A DNA stretch of 58,185 bases from contig JAGBSP010000005.1 in the NCBI GenBank assembly GCA_017631855.1, forward strand, positions 1 through 58,185. Reading direction: 5' to 3'. Position numbers and translations under genes: made by a program. The notes under the pieces are model-generated. The model made no database searches, was not told where the DNA came from, and saw nothing but the letters and a program-made list of their open reading frames with translations. The stretch is from Clostridia bacterium (GTDB taxonomy: Bacteria; Bacillota; Clostridia; Oscillospirales; CAG-272). Of the stretch, positions 32,647 through 42,683 are shown piece by piece. The number at the start of each line of letters is the position of its first letter. Within the stretch, counting starts at the first letter, position 1.

Positions 32647-34898
32647 AACAGGTACAATGGATCAAAGCTCCCGTAGCGACAGGTTATGCGGCGGTTTGTT
32701 TTATAAAGAAATTTACGGTGGGCGAAGGACTTGTCCACGCTGTGCTGAAGGTGTCAGCGATGGGAATTTACGTTGCCGAGATCAACGGTGAGAAGATCGG
32801 TCGGCAGGTGCTCGTGCCCGGTTGGACGAATTACGACTATCGCGTGCAGTACGCTACCGAGGATATTACTGCGCAGATGGGGCGTGAGAATACGCTTTCG
32901 ATCTCGGTCGGTCCCGGTTGGGCGGTCGGACGGATGGGATATCATGGTGACCGTCAGCTCTATTCCAACGAGGTGCATGCCGTTTGTGAGCTGACGCTGA
33001 CCTATGCCGATGGCAGAAAAGAAAATCTCACGACGGGCGAGGATTGGGAAGTCTTTACGCACGAGGTCACTTTTTCGGACATCTACGATGGCGAGACGGT
33101 CGACAAAACACACGAACCGAAGCTTCTCGGAAACGCTGTCTGCGTCGGCGAAAAATTTCCGCTGATTCTGCAGGTCGGCGAGGATATCACCGAGCAGGAG
33201 CGCTTTGCTCCCGTGGAATTGATTATCACCCCCAAGGGTGAGAGAGTGATTGATTTCGGGCAGAATCTTGCGGGTTACGTTGAACTGAAAATCAAGGGAA
33301 AGCGCGGCGACCGAGTGGTCTTGTCCTTTGCCGAGGTGCTTGACAAGGACGGAAATTTCTATAAAGAAAATTACCGTAGCGCCAAGAATATCGTGACCTA
33401 TATTTGCAGTGGAAACGAAGATGTTTTCAAGCCGAGATTTTCCTTCCAGGGCTATCGCTATATTCGTTTGGACGAATATCCCTTCGATACCGTCGAACTT
33501 GACGGCTTTCGTTCGGTTGCCGTTTCGTCGGCGCTGACGAGAACGGGACGCTTTGCGTGCGGGGATGCGAAGATCAATCAGCTTTATCACAATATTATTT
33601 GGGGACAGAAGAGCAATTATCTCGATATTCCCACCGATTGTCCGCAACGCGACGAGCGACTTGGTTGGACGGGTGACACGCAGGTCTTCTGCCGTACGGC
33701 GGCGCTCAACTTTGACGTTCGCAAGTTCTTTGAAAAGTGGCTCGGCGATCTTCGTCTTGAACAAAAGTCGGACGGCGCGGTGCTTGGTATTTGCCCCGAA
33801 AAATTCAAGGGAAACTACAAGACGCGTACCTCGGCAGGCTGGGGCGACGTGGCCACCATCGTTCCTTGGACGCTGTATGAGATCTATGGCGACAAAAAAA
33901 TTCTTGAGGAGAATTTCGAGCTGATGCGCCGTTGGGTGGAATATATCCGCCATGCGGGGGGCGAGGAATATTTGTGGCTCGGCGGCTATCACTACGGTGA
34001 TTGGCTCGCAATGGACGCGGGCGGAGATACTTACGTCGGCGCGACCTCAAACGACCTCATTGGGACAGCGTTTTATGCTCATTCGGTCGATCTTTTGGTC
34101 CGTGCGGGCGAGGTGCTCGGACGCGATATGAGCGAATATCGAAGCCTGCACCAAAAGGTCAAGGACGCGTTCCGCGCCTATTTTATGGAAAACGGAATGC
34201 CGAAAGAGGAACTTCCGCTGACCGAGGTCGTGCAGGCGGGAAAATCTTCTTCGGACTTTCTTAGAAAGGGAATCACTCAGACTTCTCTCGTGCTTATTTT
34301 GCACTTTGGCTTGTGTCTTGAAGAAGAGAGAGCAGCGCTTGGCAAGAAGCTTTGCGAACTGATCCGTGATTTTGGCAACCGTATGTCAACGGGCTTTCTC
34401 GGTACACCGTATCTTTTGCACGTGCTCTCGTCGATCGGTCGGCAGGACTTGGCGTACGAGCTCTTCTTTGCCGAGGGAAATCCTTCGTGGCTCTATTCGG
34501 TGAACCACGGCGCGACGACGATGTGGGAGCATTGGAACAGTCTGAAGGAAGACGGAAGCTTCTGGAGCACCGATATGAATTCCTTCAACCACTACAGCTA
34601 CGGCGCGGTGGGCGATTGGATATACGGAGAGATCTGCGGCATCAAGATCGCCGAGGGCGGTGCGGGCTATCGCAAGCTTTTGCTGACACCTCACCCGATC
34701 CGCCGTCTTAGCTTTGCCAAGTGCGCGCTCGATACGGTGCAGGGCAGAGTGGAGAGCCATTGGTACTATGCGGGAGATCGCGTGAATTTTGAATTTACGG
34801 TTCCCGAGGGTAGTGAAGCAACGATTTGCCTGCCCGACGGCAAACGCGAGACCGTCACGGGCGGAAGCTATTATTATTCGGTAAAAGCATTGGATTAA
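32643..34898 (+). CDS. Alpha-L-rhamnosidase family protein (GH78)
   Basis: This 751-residue protein matches GH78: an N-terminal beta-sandwich with YVAEINGEKIGRQVLVPGW (core INGEKIG..LVPGWTNY), a concanavalin-like middle domain, and an (alpha/alpha)6 catalytic barrel with DCPQRDERLGWTGD (about residue 331) and TTMWEHWNS. It releases terminal L-rhamnose from plant or bacterial glycans. There is no signal peptide, so it acts on imported oligosaccharides. It overlaps lnt by four bases (ATGA), an odd functional pairing; no rhamnose catabolic gene is nearby. Confidence 0.92.
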   Translation: MKQVQWIKAPVATGYAAVCFIKKFTVGEGLVHAVLKVSAMGIYVAEINGEKIGRQVLVPGWTNYDYRVQYATEDITAQMGRENTLSISVGPGWAVGRMGYHGDRQLYSNEVHAVCELTLTYADGRKENLTTGEDWEVFTHEVTFSDIYDGETVDKTHEPKLLGNAVCVGEKFPLILQVGEDITEQERFAPVELIITPKGERVIDFGQNLAGYVELKIKGKRGDRVVLSFAEVLDKDGNFYKENYRSAKNIVTYICSGNEDVFKPRFSFQGYRYIRLDEYPFDTVELDGFRSVAVSSALTRTGRFACGDAKINQLYHNIIWGQKSNYLDIPTDCPQRDERLGWTGDTQVFCRTAALNFDVRKFFEKWLGDLRLEQKSDGAVLGICPEKFKGNYKTRTSAGWGDVATIVPWTLYEIYGDKKILEENFELMRRWVEYIRHAGGEEYLWLGGYHYGDWLAMDAGGDTYVGATSNDLIGTAFYAHSVDLLVRAGEVLGRDMSEYRSLHQKVKDAFRAYFMENGMPKEELPLTEVVQAGKSSSDFLRKGITQTSLVLILHFGLCLEEERAALGKKLCELIRDFGNRMSTGFLGTPYLLHVLSSIGRQDLAYELFFAEGNPSWLYSVNHGATTMWEHWNSLKEDGSFWSTDMNSFNHYSYGAVGDWIYGEICGIKIAEGGAGYRKLLLTPHPIRRLSFAKCALDTVQGRVESHWYYAGDRVNFEFTVPEGSEATICLPDGKRETVTGGSYYYSVKALD

Positions 34899-34901
34899 AA
34901 T

Positions 34902-34936
34902 AAAGCCTCTCCTTTTGGGAGAGGCTTTATTTGTTT
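34902..34936 (+). terminator. Terminator after the rhamnosidase gene
   Basis: AAAGCCTCTCC and GGAGAGGCTTT form an 11-bp stem, followed by ATTTGTTTG. Confidence 0.85.
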
Positions 34937-34990
34937 GATTTTTCTAAAAATAAAAATTTGAATTGTGTATATTGACAAAATTTCAAAAAA

Positions 34991-35033
34991 TCACGTGTTT
35001 GCTATTGACAGTCACGTGACTGTGTGATATAAT
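34991..35033 (+). promoter_or_regulatory. Promoter with a 16-bp palindrome as probable operator (DUF1836 gene)
   Basis: TTGACA (35005-35010) and TATAAT (35028-35033) are separated by 17 bases. The perfect palindrome ACAGTCACGTGACTGT (35008-35023) covers the end of the -35 box and most of the spacer. TCACGTGTTTG occurs upstream at 34991-35001 and again inside the gene at 35105-35115, so the TCACGTG core appears three times around the promoter. This layout suits autorepression by the encoded DNA-binding protein. Confidence 0.8.
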
Positions 35034-35070
35034 CATAGTAACAAGAAAAAGAAGAAATGGAGGTGACGAT

Positions 35071-35625
35071 ATGCCAAAAACGTTTCCCGGAACGACCATC
35101 GAGGTCACGTGTTTGAAAAAGGATGCTTCCCGATTGCTGTTTGACGGAATTTTCGCGACGGGCGGCATTACGTTATCTCAGGTCTGCATTATGACCGATC
35201 TCGAACCGCACACGGTACAGAACTGGATCAAGCGCGGATTTGTGAGCTCTCCGAAGAAGAGAGTATATTCGAGAGAGCAGTTGGCTCGTATTCTGATCAT
35301 CAATATGCTTCGCGAGAGCTTGCAGATTGAAAAAATCTGCGGACTCATTCAGGTCATCGACGGAAATCCGCACGACCCCGACGACGATTTTATCGGAAGC
35401 TGTGAGCTTTACCACAAGTACGTCGATCTGCTTGCGACCGAGGACTTGAACTTCTTTGATCGGGCATCGGTTCTTCGTGCAACCGAGGAAGCCGCCGAGG
35501 ATTTTCCCGAACGCGAAGCGGGGGCGCGAAAAAAGCTTTCGCAAATTCTTGCGACGATGCTTTACGCACATTCTGCCGCGATGCTCAAAGCAAGAGCAGA
35601 GGATAGTCTGTCGGGGTTGCAGTAA
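35071..35625 (+). CDS. DUF1836 family putative DNA-binding regulator
   Basis: This 184-residue protein matches the DUF1836 family, which has a MerR-like N-terminal winged helix: ITLSQVCIMTDLEPHTVQNWIKRGFVSSP and YSREQLARILIINMLRE (cores DLEPHTVQNWIKRGF and YSREQLARI). The rest is helical. No family function is established; regulation of transcription is inferred from the helix-turn-helix and the palindrome in its own promoter. AAATGGAGGTG precedes the ATG. The flotillin-type operon begins 10 bases after its stop, so it is likely co-transcribed and its regulator. Confidence 0.85.
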   Translation: MPKTFPGTTIEVTCLKKDASRLLFDGIFATGGITLSQVCIMTDLEPHTVQNWIKRGFVSSPKKRVYSREQLARILIINMLRESLQIEKICGLIQVIDGNPHDPDDDFIGSCELYHKYVDLLATEDLNFFDRASVLRATEEAAEDFPEREAGARKKLSQILATMLYAHSAAMLKARAEDSLSGLQ

Positions 35626-35635
35626 GGGGGAGGTA

Positions 35636-36169
35636 ATGAAACAATCAAACATTACGATAGGCACTTGCTTTCTTACGGCACTTAAAATTTGGGGTTCAGC
35701 GTGGATTGGAATGCTTTTCTCTTTGCTTCCCGTATATGTTTATCGTGGAATTAGCAATAGTACGTCGGATGTGAAAGGAAAAGTGCAGGACATCTTGGTT
35801 GCGATCATTGGCTTGCTTGCGGCATCGGCAGCGTTGACCTTTTTGGTTGGCAGAAGCGACGAGAGTGAATGCTGGACGCGAAAGGAAGCGTGCAAGATTG
35901 CTGCAGGTGCTGTGGGAATCTATTGCTTTGTATGGATGGTGTACTGGATCTTTTCCCCGAACAACGTTTACGTTTCAGCAACAGGTCTTTATTTATCGAC
36001 GATGATCGGCAAAGTAGACGAAGGAAATCCCACCTTTTTGGGAGCCTTTTTAGGAGCTTTGATTTATGGGATCTTTTACGCAGTGGCAATCGTCTTGGGC
36101 GGAGAGCTGGCTCGCCGCCGTGGGAAAAAACGACGGAAAGAGATCATCTCTCCCACAAAACAGGACTGA
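35636..36169 (+). CDS. Four-helix membrane protein, unrecognised
   Basis: This 177-residue protein has four hydrophobic segments: about 13-37 (LKIWGSAWIGMLFSLLPVYV), 53-72, 90-109 (AVGIYCFVWMVYWIF) and 140-163 (LGALIYGIFYAVAIVLGG), ending in a basic tail RRRGKKRRK, so both ends are probably cytoplasmic. I recognise no family. GGGGGAGGT precedes the ATG at 35636. It lies between the DUF1836 regulator and the NfeD-like gene, 29 bases before the latter, and so belongs to the flotillin operon. Confidence 0.75.
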   Translation: MKQSNITIGTCFLTALKIWGSAWIGMLFSLLPVYVYRGISNSTSDVKGKVQDILVAIIGLLAASAALTFLVGRSDESECWTRKEACKIAAGAVGIYCFVWMVYWIFSPNNVYVSATGLYLSTMIGKVDEGNPTFLGAFLGALIYGIFYAVAIVLGGELARRRGKKRRKEIISPTKQD

Positions 36170-36198
36170 ATTTATAAGTATGAAAGGAAGATAGTATA

Positions 36199-36819
36199 AT
36201 GGTAGCTTGGTGGAATTCTTTGGGACTTGCATTGCAGATCTTTTACTGTGTTGCGATTCCTGCGAGCCTTGTGCTCGTGATACAAACCGTTCTGATGTTC
36301 TTCGGATTCGGAGAGGATGCCGGTGGGGATATAGATGTTTCCGACGGCGTTTCGGGGGACGGAATTTTTGGAGAGAACAGCGTGAGTGATCCCGAAAGCA
36401 ATTTTGACGTCGAGGGACTTCGTATTTTTACGCTCCGCGGCATCGTTGCCTTTTTCGTGGTGTTTGGCTGGGTTGGAGTGGTGATGCTCTCGGCAGAGGT
36501 TCCTCTGGCAATCACGGTAGCTGTTGCGGCACTCGGCGGCTTTGCGATGATGCTGTTGTTGGCGTTTTTGACCAAAATGATGATGAAGCTGAGAAACAGC
36601 GGAAATATCGACGTTCGGAACGCGGTCGGAACGTCGGGAAGAGTGTATTTGACGATCCCCCCTGCGAGAAGCGGCGAGGGAAAGGTACAGCTTGTGCTCC
36701 AAGGCTCGCTCGTGGAGAGAGCGGCGGTGACCGACGAGGAAACCGAGATTCCCACGGGAAGCGAGGTTGTTGTTGTCAGCGTCAGTGCAGGTACCGATCT
36801 TGTTGTAAGAAGAAAGTGA
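36199..36819 (+). CDS. NfeD-like membrane protein (YuaF/YqiJ type)
   Basis: This 206-residue protein has three membrane helices, the first at about 9-34 with a following acidic external loop (GEDAGGDIDVSDG), the second and third at about 78-118, and a soluble C-terminal OB-fold (NAVGTSGRVYLTIPPARSGEGKVQ core). This is the short NfeD form without a protease domain, whose partner is always a flotillin or other SPFH protein. That partner follows 29 bases downstream. It is thought to help flotillin form membrane assemblies. Confidence 0.85.
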   Translation: MVAWWNSLGLALQIFYCVAIPASLVLVIQTVLMFFGFGEDAGGDIDVSDGVSGDGIFGENSVSDPESNFDVEGLRIFTLRGIVAFFVVFGWVGVVMLSAEVPLAITVAVAALGGFAMMLLLAFLTKMMMKLRNSGNIDVRNAVGTSGRVYLTIPPARSGEGKVQLVLQGSLVERAAVTDEETEIPTGSEVVVVSVSAGTDLVVRRK

Positions 36820-36848
36820 AAAATATATTATAAAAGGAGAAAAATGAA

Positions 36849-38228
36849 ATGATGATTTTTTTGATTTGCGCCGTGGTGCTTGTCGTACTGTCCTTTGTTA
36901 TCTGGATGTGCTCCAGATATAAGAAGTGTCCTTCCGATAAGATTATGGTTGTTTACGGTTCGATCGGTAAAAACAAGGATGGAACCAACCGCAGTGCGAA
37001 ATGTATCCACGGCGGTGCGGAATTTATTATCCCCGTGTTTCAGTCGTATGCGTATCTCGATCTGACCCCCATCTCGATTCAGGTGGATCTGAAGAACGCG
37101 CTGTCGCGTCAGAACATTCGTATCGACGTTCCCTCGAGATTTACCGTTGGTATCTCGACCGAGCCGGGTGTTATGCAGAACGCCGCAGAGCGACTTCTCG
37201 GACTTCAGCTTTCCGAAATTCAGGAGCTTTCCAAGGATATTATCTTCGGTCAGCTTCGTCTGATCATTGCGACGATGGATATCGAGGAGATCAACACCGA
37301 CCGCGACAAGTTCCTCGCGGCAGTCAGCTCGAACGTAGAAACCGAGCTCAAGAAGATCGGTCTGCGACTCATCAACGTCAACGTCACCGACATCAGCGAC
37401 GAGTCGGGATACATTGCAGCGCTTGGTAAGGAAGCTGCCGCAAAGGCGATCAACGACGCGAAGATCAGCGTGGCAGATCAGGACCGTGCAGGTTCGATCG
37501 GTGAAGCCAATGCCAAGATGGAGCAGAGAATTAAGGTTTCCGAGGCAGAGTCGGTTGCTATCCGCGGTGAAAACGAAGCTAAGATGAATATTGCGATGTC
37601 CGAGGCGGCACTGAAGGAAAAGGAAGCCGAGGCGCGCAAGATCGCTACCACGGCAGAAAAAATTCAGGCGGCAAAGGCACTCGAGGAGTCCTATGCGGCA
37701 GAGCAAGCGGCAGAACAGGCAAGACGTGCAAAAGAGCAGGCAACGCTCGAGGCTGACATTATCGTTCGTGCCGAAGCGAAGAAGAAGGAAATGGAGCTCG
37801 AGGCAGAGGCAGAAGCCGAGCAGATGAGAAGAAAAGCGCAGGGTGAAGCCGACGCGATCTATGCGAAGATGGAAGCTCAAGCACGAGGCGTTGAGGAGAT
37901 TCTCAAGAAGCAGGCGGCAGGTTTTGCCGAGATTGTCAAGAGCGCGGGCGGAGATGCCGACGCGGCGCTTCGACTTCTCATTGCCGACAAGCTCGAGGAT
38001 CTAATGAAGGTTCAGGTCGACGCGGTCAAGAACATCAAGATCGACAAGGTCACGGTCTGGGACGGCGGACAGAACGCCGATGGAAAGACCTCTACGGCAA
38101 ACTTTATTTCGGGGATGATGAAATCGGTTCCCCCGCTCGACGAGGTGTTTGCGATGTCGGGCATGCAGCTGCCCTCGTTCCTTGGTAAAAAGATCGAGGC
38201 AGAGGGAAGCGACGCGCCCGAAGCATAA
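36849..38228 (+). CDS. floT: Flotillin (SPFH/band 7) family protein
   Basis: This 459-residue protein is a flotillin. An N-terminal membrane anchor (about 1-21) precedes PSDKIMVVYGSIG, the SPFH domain (about 28-200, with VDVPSRFTVGISTEP-like RIDVPSRFTVGI and IIFGQLRLIIATMDIEEINTDR, core GQLRLIIATMDIEEI) and a long Ala/Glu coiled coil (about 205-345). The tail includes GMQLPSFLGKKIE. Flotillins form cage-like scaffolds in ordered membrane microdomains and recruit signalling and secretion proteins. It is the central gene of a five-gene membrane operon with NfeD upstream. Confidence 0.93.
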   Translation: MMIFLICAVVLVVLSFVIWMCSRYKKCPSDKIMVVYGSIGKNKDGTNRSAKCIHGGAEFIIPVFQSYAYLDLTPISIQVDLKNALSRQNIRIDVPSRFTVGISTEPGVMQNAAERLLGLQLSEIQELSKDIIFGQLRLIIATMDIEEINTDRDKFLAAVSSNVETELKKIGLRLINVNVTDISDESGYIAALGKEAAAKAINDAKISVADQDRAGSIGEANAKMEQRIKVSEAESVAIRGENEAKMNIAMSEAALKEKEAEARKIATTAEKIQAAKALEESYAAEQAAEQARRAKEQATLEADIIVRAEAKKKEMELEAEAEAEQMRRKAQGEADAIYAKMEAQARGVEEILKKQAAGFAEIVKSAGGDADAALRLLIADKLEDLMKVQVDAVKNIKIDKVTVWDGGQNADGKTSTANFISGMMKSVPPLDEVFAMSGMQLPSFLGKKIEAEGSDAPEA

Positions 38229-38253
38229 CAAAATGCAGTAAGGAAAGGTCAAT

Positions 38254-39030
38254 ATGAGGTATCATTATAACGAAGCAAAACGCCAAAAGATCATGAAAAA
38301 CATCGAAGAGGAAACACCCTCATTCCGTGCCTACGGAAACAAAAAACGGGAGCATTCATGGTTGGATATTCTGACCAATTGGTTGCTTCGCGCCGTGTTT
38401 CTTCTTGCGATTGCGGTCCCCGGATTTCTGGCTTTTGTCGGTATTCTGGCTACGATTCGTTATCTTCCCGATCTTTTGACCGGAGTTGTTTTTGGACTTT
38501 TCTTTGCGATCATCATTGCGATTTGCTTGACACGCACGCTACGCAAGCGACTGAAATTTATGCGAAAGCTGAAGAAGGCTTGTAAAAAATACGGCTGTTC
38601 GATTCAATATGAGCAGAATTTCTTTCAGTCGCTTGTGTGGTCGCCCGACCGTCAGGATTTTGTCATCAAAACCAAGAAGAAGACTTATTACGTTCGTTTT
38701 CTGACGCTTCGGAAATACCGTTCGACGCTGTTTCTCGAAAAGGAAGATGAACTCAGACTTGTGAAATATCCGCTCCGAAACATTGTGACACTTGTTTTTG
38801 ACATCAAGCCAAAGACCAAGAAGTATCACTTGGATTTCAAGGTGCCGACATCCGTGTACGACATTCCTACCGTCAAGGCACTTGTGGTTAATCCCGTTTG
38901 TGAGGAAATCAAGGTTCGTATGCCGAATGGCGGTTACGAGACCACAGGAAGCAACGGAACTCATTTCGGCTTTACCGTATTTACGGGAAGTGGCTTTTTG
39001 AACGAGCTGGAGAGGGAAAGATACGTGTGA
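38254..39030 (+). CDS. Membrane-anchored protein with cytoplasmic domain, unrecognised
   Basis: This 258-residue protein has two N-terminal helices, about 43-67 (LLRAVFLLAIAVPGFLAFVG) and 70-92, after a charged segment, then a basic linker and a soluble domain of about 150 residues rich in beta strands (DFVIKTKKKTYYVRFLTLRKY, core KKKTYYVRFLTLR; later KYHLDFKVPTSVYDIPTVKA). I recognise no family; the soluble part is reminiscent of PH-like membrane-associated domains only in general shape. AAGGAAAGG precedes the ATG. It starts 25 bases after the flotillin gene, so it is a candidate flotillin client. Confidence 0.7.
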   Translation: MRYHYNEAKRQKIMKNIEEETPSFRAYGNKKREHSWLDILTNWLLRAVFLLAIAVPGFLAFVGILATIRYLPDLLTGVVFGLFFAIIIAICLTRTLRKRLKFMRKLKKACKKYGCSIQYEQNFFQSLVWSPDRQDFVIKTKKKTYYVRFLTLRKYRSTLFLEKEDELRLVKYPLRNIVTLVFDIKPKTKKYHLDFKVPTSVYDIPTVKALVVNPVCEEIKVRMPNGGYETTGSNGTHFGFTVFTGSGFLNELERERYV

Positions 39031-39049
39031 AAGGAGGAAACGAGAAACG

Positions 39050-39607
39050 ATGAAAAGAGAATTGATTAAGGGTGGTATTCGGTGGTTTCTGATTTTGCTT
39101 GCCATTCATCTGGTGGGAATGCTGTTTTATGCGATCACCCTTTCGAGCTCGGTGATGCAGTTGATGGCGGAGGAAGAAGCGGGCAAGGCGTATTCTGCCG
39201 TGTTATGGTTCGGCATCATTTTGAACGTGATCGTTTCGCTTGCGTATACGAAGGTAGAAACCGCGTACGTGGACTATCGCAAGGAGCTCAAGGAGTCGTT
39301 GCGCGCGGAAAAAGGTGTGGTCGATATTTGGAAAGAGAAGCACCTTTGGGAGGATCTGATCAAAATAGGTGTTTATCTTGTCATGCAGATTCCGTTGGTA
39401 ATCTTCTGTGCTGTGATTGATTATTCCTTGACAGCGTCGCTCTTCTTTGAGGACTTCTACGTGATGAACGTGGGATGGTATCTCGTAACGGGTTCACCCT
39501 TGCTTGGCGCGCTCTTAGATACAGTGGTATTCGGCGCGATTTTCTTCGCGGCGCGACTGCTGTTTACCTTCCTGACCGTCCGCGACGTGGAAAAGGATAT
39601 GGTATAA
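39050..39607 (+). CDS. Four-helix membrane protein, unrecognised
   Basis: This 185-residue protein has four hydrophobic segments: about 11-33, 48-66, 104-124 (LIKIGVYLVMQIPLVIFCAV) and 145-172 (LLGALLDTVVFGAIFFAARLL). The loop between helices two and three is charged (KVETAYVDYRKELKESLRAEKG) and likely cytoplasmic. No family is recognised. AAAGGAGGAAACGAGAA precedes the start. It is the last gene of the flotillin operon and ends at a strong terminator. Confidence 0.72.
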   Translation: MKRELIKGGIRWFLILLAIHLVGMLFYAITLSSSVMQLMAEEEAGKAYSAVLWFGIILNVIVSLAYTKVETAYVDYRKELKESLRAEKGVVDIWKEKHLWEDLIKIGVYLVMQIPLVIFCAVIDYSLTASLFFEDFYVMNVGWYLVTGSPLLGALLDTVVFGAIFFAARLLFTFLTVRDVEKDMV

Positions 39608-39625
39608 AAGATTGAAATCAAAAAT

Positions 39626-39664
39626 CAGCGTAGCTGTGAGAACACGGCTACGCTGTTTTTTATT
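39626..39664 (+). terminator. Terminator after the flotillin operon
   Basis: CAGCGTAGCTGTG and its near-complement form a 13-bp stem with an AGAA loop, followed by TTTTTTATTG. Confidence 0.88.
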
Positions 39665-39694
39665 GTTCAGGGTTGTTTGTGTTGTTTTCTTTTG

Positions 39695-39850
39695 CCTACT
39701 TTTCTTTTTCAAAAGAAAAGTAGGGAGAAAACCCCACTTGTGGTTTTCTCCCTCTTTCGGGCGCTTATGAACGATGGGGGATTTCGCCCTCTGCGGAGGG
39801 CGACCAACGCCCAACGGCGTTGGATCCGTTCCGCCTTTTGAAAAAGGCGG
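39695..39850. repeat. Array of five consecutive hairpins in a non-coding stretch
   Basis: Five inverted repeats follow one another in 156 bases: 39695-39724 (CCTACTTTTCTTTT stem), 39723-39752 (GGGAGAAAACC), 39785-39802 (CGCCCTC), 39804-39823 (CCAACGCC) and 39831-39850 (CCGCCTTTT). The stretch between the flotillin operon and typA has no open frame of note. The composite, GC-rich and non-coding structure suggests an intergenic repeat or remnant mobile element; it may also form a structured RNA. Confidence 0.6.
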
Positions 39851-39876
39851 GCGAAAACTTTGAAGAAGTTTTTGGA

Positions 39877-41712
<1,836 letters not shown>

Positions 41713-41881
41713 AGGTGTTTCTCCTTTGTTCGTATTTGTTCGTGATATCGTAAAAAACTTTCCAAATAATTATTATATCACATTTTTTCAGGATAGAAAA
41801 GAGATTTTTCGACGATTTTTTAAAAAAATCGAAAAAAGTTGTTGTGCAAACTATCAAAATTTTTGAAAATCGCGGGAAAAG

Positions 41882-41910
41882 TTGACATACGGCACTCGGA
41901 GTGGTATAAT
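41882..41910 (+). promoter_or_regulatory. Promoter of the HAD phosphatase gene
   Basis: TTGACA at 41882-41887 and TATAAT at 41905-41910 are separated by 17 bases, a near-perfect sigma-A promoter, 31 bases before the start codon. Confidence 0.85.
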
Positions 41911-41940
41911 AAAATGAGTAGAAAACAGAGAGGAAATTTT

Positions 41941-42597
41941 ATGATGACCGAAGGTATAAAATTACTGATTCTCGATCTTGACGGTACGCTTGCCGACACG
42001 ATCGAATCGATTCGTGAGGGAGTCAATCTTGCGATGAACAAATACGGCTACCCCGAGAGAAGCTACGACGAGGTGCGCCGCGCCATCGGAAACGGTGCGC
42101 GCGAGCTGATCCGACTTTCTCTGCCCGAGAATACCGACAAAGAGCAGGTGGATCGCGTATTCCGCGATTACCACGCCGCCTACGGTGAAACCTATACGCA
42201 CTGCACCGAATGCTACGAAGGCATTCCCGAAAGTCTTCTGACGCTTCGCGAGAGGGGATACACGCTCGCGGTGCTGTCGAACAAACAGGACGTATACGTC
42301 AAGGAGCTTGTGAAGATTCTGCTCCCCGAAGGACTTGTCGCGTCGGCGGCGGGACAGACCGATCTGCCGAAGAAGCCCGATCCTACCGTGCCTTTGATGA
42401 TTGCGCACGATCTTGGCTTTGCTCCCGAGGAAACTGCTTTCATCGGCGACAGCGAGGTCGACGTACTGACGGGCAAGAACGCGGGAATGCTGACGGTCGG
42501 TTGCTCGTGGGGTTACCGCGACCGTGCGGTGCTCTTGGAGAGCGGCGCGGATTTTGTGCTCGACCGTCCCACGCAGCTCGTTGAAATTTTTGCATAA
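41941..42597 (+). CDS. HAD family hydrolase, phosphoglycolate phosphatase-like
   Basis: This 218-residue haloacid-dehalogenase family phosphatase has motif I LDLDGTLADT with the nucleophilic aspartate, motif II AVLSNKQ, motif III lysine in DLPKKPDP, and motif IV IGDSEVDVLTGKNAG. It has the helical C1 cap typical of Gph/PpaX. The natural substrate could be phosphoglycolate, pyrophosphate or another small phosphoester. The ATG at 41941 (or 41944) follows GAGAGGAAA; the longer frame would include the promoter. Confidence 0.9.
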   Translation: MMTEGIKLLILDLDGTLADTIESIREGVNLAMNKYGYPERSYDEVRRAIGNGARELIRLSLPENTDKEQVDRVFRDYHAAYGETYTHCTECYEGIPESLLTLRERGYTLAVLSNKQDVYVKELVKILLPEGLVASAAGQTDLPKKPDPTVPLMIAHDLGFAPEETAFIGDSEVDVLTGKNAGMLTVGCSWGYRDRAVLLESGADFVLDRPTQLVEIFA

Positions 42598-42611
42598 GAG
42601 GGCAAATTTGA

Positions 42612-42640
42612 TTGACACAAGCGTAGTTTTGTGGTATCAT
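42612..42640 (+). promoter_or_regulatory. Promoter of rimO-pgsA
   Basis: TTGACA at 42612-42617 and TATCAT at 42635-42640 are separated by 17 bases. Confidence 0.7.
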
Positions 42641-42683
42641 AAAAGGAGAAGTTCGTCTGAGGGCGAAGAAAAGGAGAATTTTT

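Noticed and set aside
35636..39607. A phage or defence island at the flotillin operon
   Set aside because: Base composition matches the chromosome, and no integrase, restriction, toxin or phage gene is adjacent.
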